From the NCBI GenBank assembly GCA_028565635.1, contig JAOXYB010043960.1, positions 1 to 12,580 on the forward strand: a stretch of DNA of 12,580 nucleotides, in the 5' to 3' direction. The translations under genes were made by a program, and so were the position numbers. The first letter of the stretch is position 1. Each line of letters opens with the position of its first letter. This document shows, piece by piece, positions 1 through 6,619 of the stretch. The stretch is from Phoronis ovalis (Eukaryota > Phoronida > Phoronidae). Under the pieces are notes generated by a model that saw only the letters and a program-made list of their open reading frames with translations, was not told the origin of the DNA and did no database searches.

Positions 1-171
1 TTCATATTCTGGGTGGTGGGTCTGAAAAAAAAGTGCCTTCCGCCCCTCCCGTACAATTAAAAGCGGAACAGCCCTCATTAAATTTTCAATATATAAGTAG
101 GTGGAGAGCATGAGCATGAAAAATATGTAATACAGCACATTACAACACTATCCATGATCCATGTTATTTAC
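1..171 (-). other. Start of PIBF1 intron 6
   Basis: This begins at the GTAAAT donor of exon 6 and runs off the window. No coding potential or repeat was noticed. Confidence 0.7.
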
Positions 172-353
172 CTTGATTCAACATATTTCTCATACAGCTC
201 TTCTCTAGCTCTTTTAACATCTTCCAGCTGTGTGCTAAGTTGTTGCATTTTCTCCTCACCAAAAATAACTTTATGTTGAAGTTCCACAATTTGCCTATTC
301 AGATATTCTTTATCTTGTCTTAGCAAAGAAACAGACTGCTTGGTAGATGTAAG
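172..353 (-). CDS. PIBF1: PIBF1 coding exon 6 (last in the window)
   Basis: Sixty codons plus two bases, starting LTSTKQSVSLLRQDKEYLNR and ending AREELYEKYVES-AG before GTAAAT. It corresponds to the vertebrate KDKEYLNRQ...EEMYEKYVASR segment. The next exon would lie left of position 1. The acceptor is ATTTAG. Confidence 0.93.
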
Positions 354-3300
354 CTAAATAAATGCATATGTGAAAAAGAAAATATTAGTTCATAGACCAT
401 CTTGAAAAATTTCATTTATTACTGAGTTAATTAAGTCAGCTGTTTCTTTTTTCATTCATTCAAAAGTTAAAAAGCAGGTACAATGCTTAAAATATTGGCT
501 TCACAATTCATGAATTTTGATGAGACTCATTGTCCAGATGGTACATGTCAATTACAATCATATTTATGATGCATGCTGCTTTTTAACTGGTAACATATCT
601 TAGATAAACAGGGGAAACAATAGCCAGACTAATCCGTAGGATCATGGATTTCTCCTATCTCAGACTGGTCAAACTTTGCGAACATTTACTAGTAAGATTC
701 ATAAAATGAATTCCACACAAATTTTTGTTTCTGTCTACCCCTCGACTCTTCCATTTCTTATACACAACATCTAGTTGACTTTTGTTAAAGCTTCAACAAC
801 AAATCAGCATAAAATCAAAATACACTCTTGAAGGTCTGTCTTCCATTGAATATTAGCATCAACCGGTTTGTTAGAAGAGAAATGCATAACCTTGCAAGCA
901 AACGGTAAGCTGTCCATAGCAGGATCATGTATCCAGGAATATAGTCAGACTTGATTTGAAATACATGTCTGTCTATTATTCTGTGAGGCTTTGAAAATGC
1001 TTTCTATGAATACATTTGATGCATGACAGGCAGCCAATGAACCATCAACAGTACTGCATAATTGTTGTATGAGGAATATTATATTTTTTACTTATAACAG
1101 CATAATATTACCTCCTTATTAATTTCATCTTTGTCTTTTGCCTGTATCTGATGGCTGTTGTCAAGATAACTGTGAACCTTTTTAAGCTCTTGTAAGTCTC
1201 GTTCCAACAAATCACGCTCACTGTAAACAATAATGCAATTTAAAACACAAAATTAAATTCCATCGCAACTTAAATTCTACAATTTGGCTAAATATATTTA
1301 CAATAGAAATTTCAACAGACCTTTTTACTCTCTCATAATTTTCTATTTTGTAGTTTCCTTGCTGAACCTGTGATTTTGTATCTGCTAACATTACGCTAAG
1401 TTTTTGGTGTCGTAGTTGTAACTCAGCGTGAGCCTGGCGTTCCTCATCAAACATCTAACAGGAGTAACGTGCATGTAAAAAAACAAACTGATAAAAAATG
1501 CAAGGGGCATCACAAACAGTTAGATAAATATACATGTGCAATTTGCTTGAAGATTTCATTATTTCCATCAAAGGGAATACATCGTTGGACACAAAATTGA
1601 AGAAGCGTATTTATCAAAATTATAACGGACAAACTTTCACTCAGAATGTTGTTTGAGAATTTGATGTATCCTACTCCTTCTGTAATACCATACCTCTTTA
1701 CTTTTAATCAGTTCATCCTCCAACCTCTTGATCTCGTTATCTTCAGTTTGTACTCTTGATTTTAATTCTTTATTAGCAGCACTTAATGGATTAGTTGTTT
1801 CATAAATTTTAAGCTGAAATTATGTACTAGAATATTTACTGAAACTCAAATTTCAGCTTAGTTACCAGGCATGCAATAAATTGGCGGCAAAATTAAAGTT
1901 GGGATCCCAGAATCTTTTGTTATAAATGTCCAAAAAAGTGTGTTCAAATATATGTTTTCTCTAATCAATAACTGAAGCTCACTAAATCACATTTTTTTTC
2001 TCCATAAAATATGATCCCGTATAAGAAAAAAACAGCTGTAGAAACTCGCAACAACAACAAATATCTCCACCAGATGGTACATTCTTTCTTGAATAAAATA
2101 GTGCACCATTTAACTTATCTCCCCAGAATTGGATTCCCGGTGTAAAAGCAAATGGCCAATTCAAACACTTCAGTAAAATAAGACACATATTCCAACTAAA
2201 TAATCAAACCTGATATTTATGTGCATTTTTAAGGTTGAAAATGCCCGTATCGTGAACAACAATATTAGTTCATTAACTAATCACAACTTACTCTTATATT
2301 GTACCATTGCCTGCCATATTTTTTAGTTCCCATTTTCGCTAATAGATAGCGAATTTCGGGACCACCAAAACTCTACATTTTCACCGATTACTTGGCTATT
2401 ACAGCAAACTTTTAGAAAATATTTTAGTAGGTTTGTTAGAACTTAGTTTTAAGTGAAATGACACCAACTTGAAATTTTGGGTATATATGCAGCAATTGTG
2501 TAAAAGATTCTGGGACCCAAACTTTAACAAAATGTGCATTATTTTTCTGTAGTAGACTTTTACTTACTACCTTACTGCAGAGGCTTGTTAGTATTTCACA
2601 GAACAATGTGCAAAAAAATGCATAATGGCATATTTATTTTCAAATACATCTGAGTATACCATAACAATCTGACGAATAGATAGTGTTTCTTCATTTTGTG
2701 TTCTTAATTCAAAATACTGCTCATCTGTTAGATATAGATCCCCATGAAGACTGCGTCTGACATCGCCTGCTTTTTCAGTTAACTTAGAATTAGATTCCTC
2801 TAGCTGTTGTTGTCGTTTTAACACAGTTTCTACTTCTCTCCTAAAAAATAAACATCAAAACATTTCCTTAATTTAACAGCTTTTACCCAATAGGAATTGC
2901 TGATGAATAACTGTCTTATAACATGTACTATACTAGAAATTTGCACTACTGCTTTTACAATACTTCACTTGACATCAGTCAAAAAAGTACATGTTATTTT
3001 TGCATGAATGACCCTACTATGAGAGCCTACAGCTTGTCATAGGGTCATGACTGGCTCCTATGTCAAAGGGACAAAAGTTCGACTAGCCTTCATCAATGCG
3101 CAATAGCATAAAATCCATGTAATGAATGGTGGACCTTCAAGACGGTATTTTGGATTTTATGTTGATTTAGTGTGAAAGCTTTGATTAAAGTATATAGATA
3201 TGGTGGCATAAGAATTGGAAGTCTGTATGGAATTTGTACAAATTCATTTATTTAATTAAGAAAGTAAGTGTTCAAACCTCTCCCCCTTTGATATAGGAGC

Positions 3301-3934
3301 TGGTCATGACCCTACAACAAGCAGAAGGCTGTCAGCAGGGTCATGTGTGTTGGACTAATAGAATGGTACACCTGCCAGGTGTCAGAGGTACCACCTCTTT
3401 ATTTATAATTTATACGTCTTGTCTATTGCCTTTGTTTTTGGACTTGAAATAAACTGGATAACAGATGCAAAACAGCAGGCAGAAAATCGCTTCTTCAAAT
3501 TTGGATCTATTTACTGATATTTTTACAGACCTGAAATGTTCTTGTCGTCGTTTAGATTCTTCCTGTTGTATTTTTAGCTGTGATTCTAATTTAGTTCGAA
3601 AAATTTGTTTTTGATGTAAAGCATCAGTTAGCCTTTCTTGCAGATCTTCAAGTGTGTGCATATGATCAGCCTTGATTGTGTCTAGTATCATATTCTTTTG
3701 ACTCAATTCTATTTTCAGTAATTGGATATCATGAAGAAGCTGTTTTCGTTCGATCAGCTGTTTAGTAACTTTTCCGCTGTCATCTTTATGTTGACAGACA
3801 CGACAATGTGAATGTCTCGAACGATCGTCGTCTCCAGATAATGAAAGTGAACTACTAGTAAAATCGGTATTTTCAAGACCCAAATCCTCGGTATCTAGCT
3901 CACTTAATGATTTAGAAGTATCTCGTCCTGCCAT
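172..3934 (-). CDS. PIBF1: PIBF1/CEP90, N-terminal half, six exons (partial)
   Basis: Progesterone-induced blocking factor 1 (CEP90) is a long coiled-coil protein of centriolar satellites and the distal centriole. It acts with OFD1 and MNR (KIAA0753) to start distal-appendage assembly and cilium formation. Joining six exons (3934-3531, 2840-2660, 1813-1694, 1454-1321, 1220-1112, 353-172) gives 376 complete codons in one frame, every junction with AG/GT borders and matching phase. Stretches recognised from vertebrate PIBF1 include TKQLIERKQLLHDIQLLKIE, EKAGDVRRSL, LADTKSQVQQGNY, DKEYLNRQ and AREELYEKYV, all in the right order. I start at 3934 (A at -3, G at +4, MAGRDTSK aligning with the human MSRKISKE start) rather than at the in-frame ATG at 3961, which has T at -3. 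Vertebrate PIBF1 is about 757 residues, so the C-terminal half lies left of the window. Identity is near certain; the start is likely. Confidence 0.95.
354..1111 (-). other. PIBF1 intron 5 (758 bp)
   Basis: The intron lies between GTAATA and ATTTAG. It contains one small fold-back repeat (465-588). Otherwise it is AT-rich sequence with stops in all frames and no recognisable gene. Confidence 0.8.
465..588. repeat. Small fold-back repeat in PIBF1 intron 5
   Basis: AGTTAAAAAGCAG at 465-477 is perfectly inverted as CTGCTTTTTAACT at 576-588. The adjoining bases are weakly similar (GTACAATGC against CATGCATCAT). This gives a 124-bp unit with a ~98-bp interior. No target-site duplication is obvious. 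Confidence 0.6.
1112..1220 (-). CDS. PIBF1: PIBF1 coding exon 5
   Basis: A 109-bp exon. Its first base completes Ser of SERD, and it then encodes SERDLLERDLQELKKVHSYL and SHQIQAKDKDEINKE. It aligns with vertebrate SERDALEQEV...SHMIQTKERSELSKE. The acceptor is TTTACAG and the donor GTAATA. Confidence 0.92.
1321..1454 (-). CDS. PIBF1: PIBF1 coding exon 4
   Basis: The exon opens with an internal Met (MFDEERQAHAEL) directly after CTGTTAG, so that ATG is not a gene start. It continues LADTKSQVQQGNYKIENYERVK, with LADTK-x(3)-QQG-x-Y as in vertebrate PIBF1, and ends AG|GTCTGT in phase 2. Confidence 0.93.
1694..1813 (-). CDS. PIBF1: PIBF1 coding exon 3
   Basis: A 40-codon exon without its own start codon, found by looking for the missing piece between exons 2 and 4. 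It begins LKIYETTNPL after TTTCAG and ends DELIKSKE before GTATGG. It matches the vertebrate V-R-F-Y-E-L-V-N-P-L stretch in place and length. It is phase 0 at both ends. Confidence 0.9.
1893..2527. mobile_element. Inverted-repeat-bounded unit, possible non-autonomous DNA transposon
   Basis: The ~26-bp arms at 1893-1918 and 2502-2527 are inverted copies sharing TTAAAGTT, TCCCAGAATCTTTT and a GGG between, with about one insertion/deletion pair. The 635-bp unit contains a strong internal hairpin (2326-2362). No transposase ORF or clear target duplication was seen, so the mobile-element call is inference from the arms and the intronic location. Confidence 0.5.
2326..2362. repeat. Hairpin with TTCGCTA/TAGCGAA stem
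   Basis: TTCGCTA (2335-2341) and TAGCGAA (2347-2353) pair around a 5-base loop. The stem resumes further out as GTTCCC with GGGACC (one G-T pair). It sits inside the larger inverted-repeat unit. Confidence 0.6.
2660..2840 (-). CDS. PIBF1: PIBF1 coding exon 2
   Basis: The acceptor TTTTTTAG precedes the base that completes Arg135. The exon then reads REVETVLKRQQQLEESN, EKAGDVRRSL and LTDEQYFELR, and ends in phase 0 before GTATAC. It is 181 bp long and carries the AGDVRR signature seen in animal PIBF1 proteins. Confidence 0.93.
2841..3530 (-). other. PIBF1 intron 1 (690 bp)
   Basis: The intron is bounded by AG|GTCTGT and TTTTTTAG. About half of it is the MITE-like element at 3008-3344. No coding sequence was recognised in it. 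Confidence 0.85.
3008..3344. mobile_element. MITE-like fold-back element, 337 bp
   Basis: Terminal inverted repeats of 63 bp (3008-3070) and 61 bp (3284-3344) are roughly 85% identical by eye, sharing ATGACCCT, TAGGGTCATGAC, GCTCCTAT and TCAAAGGG. Each arm also carries an inverted repeat of its own: ATGACCCTA at 3008-3016 pairs with TAGGGTCAT at 3040-3048, so each end can form a hairpin. The interior has another pair, CATAAAATCC (3107-3116) and GGATTTTATG (3152-3161). It has no ORF. A target-site duplication is not evident. The family is unknown to me. Confidence 0.8.
3531..3934 (-). CDS. PIBF1: PIBF1 coding exon 1
   Basis: Encodes residues 1-134 plus two bases of an Arg codon. An acidic, serine-rich head (about residues 1-40) is followed by a Cys/His cluster (HSHCRVCQH, about residues 41-49). 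The coiled coil starts at TKQLIERKQLL. The donor is AG|GTCTGT. The head is poorly conserved relative to vertebrates, while the coil is highly conserved. Confidence 0.93.
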
Positions 3935-4080
3935 GATGTAATATAATAATGGCAGTGGCATTTAAATTTGCCACAAAATATGCTAAATAAAGAATCCGAA
4001 ATTCGAACTTGGAGCCATTATCCAGACATTTGGTGCATGCGCAGAAACATTTCCGGTTTTGATCATGTGACAATAGGGAT

Positions 4081-4170
4081 TTCCCGAAATTTCTAGGATT
4101 CTCTTTCGAGGCTTCTCGATAGTTCTAGTATTCAACTTGAAATTCTAGTATCTTCTCGCAGATTCGGGAT
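4081..4170 (+). promoter_or_regulatory. Heat-shock element array
   Basis: HSF trimers bind alternating GAA/TTC units every 5 bp. The first module is nearly ideal: TTC(4081) GAA(4086) TTC(4091) GGA(4096) CTC(4101). A second module has TTC at 4113 and 4123 with GAT and GTA between and after. A third runs TTC(4143) GTA TTC(4153) GCA TTC(4163) GAT, keeping the 10-bp TTC spacing while the GAA units are degenerate. The array ends 15 bp before the TATA box. Confidence 0.88.
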
Positions 4171-4185
4171 GATGCTATGCTGCAG

Positions 4186-4193
4186 TATATAAA
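4186..4193 (+). promoter_or_regulatory. TATA box of the double-domain heat-shock gene
   Basis: TATATAAA lies directly downstream of the heat-shock elements and 98 bp before the ATG. It predicts transcription starting near 4215-4222 and a 5' UTR of about 70-75 bases without an upstream ATG. Confidence 0.85.
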
Positions 4194-4290
4194 CAGGGCT
4201 AATGTCACATCAGAAAACAGAACAAGGGAACTACAGTCAATACAATCGTAAATAAATATCAATTATATTTATAAAGACGTGTTATTCGAG

Positions 4291-5073
4291 ATGGCTTTGC
4301 TTTTGAGAACACCACTTTTTGAAAGACCAACTGCAATGTGGTCCATCTTTAATGATTTAGACGACAGCGACGACAATATTTTAACGTTGGGTTGGAATTG
4401 GCCCCTTGATCAGTTAAGTCGCAAAAGACCCTGTCGTCGCCATCAGCAAGCAGCTAAAAAATGGGTGGATCGCGTTGACATGAGTGGATTCCAACCTGAC
4501 GATATCAATGTGAAAGTAGAAGACGGGCATGTCATAATTCATGCTTTACAAGAAGAAGTTGATGGTGACAACATGGAAAGAAAAGAGAGAAAAAGGAAAA
4601 TGTTGGTTCCCGCAGATGTGGACTCAGAAAAACTAAGAACATGTCTGCTTTGCAATGGAGTTTTGAGGATTGAAGCACCGAGAAAAGAGTCTGAAAAGAA
4701 AATTGATCGCTACACTGATTTAAATGTCAGCTTTCCTGTTGGCTTTGAAAAAGCTGGCGAATCTTCAAAATCTGTTCAACTTGATTTAGCAAAATTTTCA
4801 CCTGAAGAGATTTCAGTCAAAGTGAAGGATGGAGAAATGACTGTTCATGCTAAACATGAGACTGAAAGTTCCTATTTGGAATCTACACGTAAATTTAGCA
4901 TTCCAAAGGACATTGATGCCGAGAAAATCCAGTCGTGTATGTCTAAGGATGGCGTCTTAACTGTGTCCGCTCCATTGTTACCATGTATTGAAAACAAAGA
5001 GAGAACAGTTCCTATTGAAACACCGGGAAATAGTGAAACAGATACTTCAAAAGACTCTAAAGGTGAAGAGTGA
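4291..5073 (+). CDS. Small heat-shock protein with two alpha-crystallin domains
   Basis: An ATP-independent holdase chaperone that binds unfolding proteins, probably cytosolic (no signal peptide or membrane segment). It has 260 residues in one exon. The true start is the ATG at 4291; the frame is open back to a GTG at 4279, which is not a plausible eukaryotic start. A hydrophobic N-terminal arm (WSIF, WNWPLD, about 1-55) precedes alpha-crystallin domain 1 (about 57-130: VDMSGFQPDDINVKVEDG, then CNGVLRIEAP) and domain 2 (about 159-229: VQLDLAKFSPEEISVKVKDG, STRKFSIP, DGVLTVSAP). A VPI element at 240-242 may serve as the C-terminal I-x-I/V anchor. Domain 1 has a very basic ERKERKRK loop where domain 2 has a conventional Arg strand. 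Lack of introns and upstream heat-shock elements suggest strong heat induction. Dual-domain proteins are known from flatworms and some molluscs. Confidence 0.95.
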   Translation: MALLLRTPLFERPTAMWSIFNDLDDSDDNILTLGWNWPLDQLSRKRPCRRHQQAAKKWVDRVDMSGFQPDDINVKVEDGHVIIHALQEEVDGDNMERKERKRKMLVPADVDSEKLRTCLLCNGVLRIEAPRKESEKKIDRYTDLNVSFPVGFEKAGESSKSVQLDLAKFSPEEISVKVKDGEMTVHAKHETESSYLESTRKFSIPKDIDAEKIQSCMSKDGVLTVSAPLLPCIENKERTVPIETPGNSETDTSKDSKGEE

Positions 5074-5298
5074 ATGATCATCTTCTGATGCTTAAATACT
5101 GACGAATGTCAAGGACTGTGGAAAGCCTTTTATTTTGGTCACGGTCTTTGTAGACTGACTTTACATAAATTAATCTGACTTTTAGTTATGTTTAATACCT
5201 TGGTTATAATATACAAACAGAATTATGATAAACTGGTAAAAATTTATAAAGTGAAATGTTGTTAAAGAGTTTGTTTGTAATACATTTATCAATTACAA

Positions 5299-5304
5299 AA
5301 TAAA
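5299..5304 (+). terminator. Polyadenylation signal of the double-domain heat-shock gene
   Basis: This is the first AATAAA after the stop codon, giving a 3' UTR of roughly 250 bases. A second AATAAA at 5428-5433 is an alternative. Confidence 0.55.
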
Positions 5305-5595
5305 ATCACTGAAATATTAAAAAATTCTACTCAACAAAGTACTGAAACATTGTGCAAAAGAAAATTACTGACCATCAATATTTTGATATTTTACAATAAT
5401 TGTAAGCTTATGATATTTGTACAAAACAATAAATGATAATACAATTAAATATTATGTTTAGTTCTTACACTCATTGCAAGACACAACTAAATATGCATAG
5501 CACCAGTCTAGCAGGTTTAATTTCTTGAAACATTATTTAAGCTTTAATTACTTTCAAGCCCAGGGAACATTATAAAAGCATCCCCATATATTTGG

Positions 5596-5677
5596 GAGCA
5601 TACCTAGTTTCAGTCTTCAATGTTTTGCATAACACTCGGGGCACTGACTGTCATCGACCAGATATATAGGTATGCTC
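5596..5677. repeat. Inverted repeat GAGCATACCTA / TAGGTATGCTC
   Basis: An 11-bp perfect inverted pair spaced by 60 bp, with ATATA on the outer side of the left arm and the inner side of the right arm. It could be a short fold-back or chance; there is no wider arm similarity. Confidence 0.4.
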
Positions 5678-6481
5678 TACATTCCAAAATTAGTTGCAAT
5701 TTCGCCCCACTCTGAATAAATATAACAACAAAAAATCAAACTCACTTTCATCCCCATATTTTCTGGAAAAGGAGTGTATAATCAGGGACATATTTCCTAA
5801 AAAATTCTGAAAGGGTGTAATTATTTATGTATTTGTTGTGTTTGATATACCAAAATAAAATCAATCAATCATGTTTTTTGAGCTTTTTTTCTGAAAACTG
5901 TTAAAGGTATTAAAGGTAGGGTGGATCATCCGACATAAAAATTATTGATCAGAAGTCAATGCCCGGGGTTTTAACATTCAAAACTGATGAACAGCACAGA
6001 CATATTCTGCATACATGCCTGATGTAAGTTATAAGACATTTTAGTTGTTTGCACATTGACCACTGAAAAAAACCAGCCCATTCACACAAAACACACACTC
6101 CTCTCCAAACAGTTAAATATTGCAAATCAACCTTTTTTTATTTTTAGTGACTGATAAGCATTTCACAACTTTTCGATAATTCTAAATAATGATTGCATAT
6201 TATTTTCAAGTACAAATCAATGTATGCATGTAACTTAGTGATCGTCTGTTCCATATACACTGTAAATATAGGAACGTATTATCAGAATACTCCCTTGGTA
6301 TTACGAGGATGAAATTAATGATGTGTATGAAGATCTATTCATCATAACTTACATAGCAATATCTTAGTATATTACTTATTTTTTACTCGACATCAAAACT
6401 TGACCAATTTGGAAGTCTATAGCAAAATAATGTGATTGATAAGAGCAATGAAAAGTAGCTGCCATACAAAGGAATTCATTT

Positions 6482-6619
6482 TTATTCTTTAGTCTCCTCT
6501 TTTGCTGGTTCTCGTTCAATCTTTAATTCGCGCTCATTTCTCCCCTGTTTCACTTTGCCAGTAACTGTTAAAAAGCCTTCATCAGACACACTGCATTCCA
6601 ATGTTTCCTGTTCAACTGC
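6482..6619 (-). CDS. Small heat-shock protein 2, exon 3
   Basis: Forty-five codons plus TAA. It gives the last strands of the alpha-crystallin domain (ECSVSDEGFLTVTGK) and the charged C-terminal extension. The acceptor is TTTTTTAG. Confidence 0.93.
   Translation of the reverse strand, partial: AVEQETLECSVSDEGFLTVTGKVKQGRNERELKIEREPAKEETKE

Larger units (their letters stand above)
1814..2659 (-). other. PIBF1 intron 2 (846 bp)
   Basis: The intron lies between exons 2 and 3, and most of it is taken up by the inverted-repeat unit at 1893-2527. A 68-codon open stretch on the minus strand (1982-2188) resembles nothing I know and has no splice context. Confidence 0.8.
3935..4290. promoter_or_regulatory. 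Shared divergent promoter region, PIBF1 / small heat-shock protein
   Basis: Only 356 bp separate the two start codons. On the PIBF1 side lie TGCATGCGCA (4034-4043, like an NRF-1 half site), TTCCGGT (4051-4057, ETS-like on the minus strand) and GATCATGTGAC (4061-4071, E-box), and no TATA box, as is common for housekeeping or ciliary genes. On the plus-strand side lie heat-shock elements and a TATA box. The ETS, NRF-1 and E-box matches are short and could be chance. Confidence 0.65.
5074..6481. other. Spacer between convergent heat-shock genes (1.4 kb)
   Basis: It holds 3' UTR sequence of the plus-strand gene, an inverted pair (5596-5606 / 5667-5677), and a tail-like ATCAATCAATCA run near 5850-5862 that could end a degraded SINE. 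TCCCCATAT occurs twice (5581 and near 5751). No ORF of note was found on either strand. Confidence 0.7.

Noticed and set aside
1218-1454. Free-standing 78-codon gene starting at the ATG at 1454
   Set aside because: The ATG directly follows a splice acceptor and the sequence is an internal PIBF1 exon. Codons after 1321 are intron read-through.
4279-4290. Four extra N-terminal codons on the double-domain heat-shock protein
   Set aside because: The upstream start is GTG. A eukaryotic gene would use the ATG at 4291, which lies at a normal distance from the TATA box.
4872-5081. Minus-strand 69-codon ORF
   Set aside because: It is antisense to the heat-shock coding exon, with no family resemblance and no splice or promoter context.
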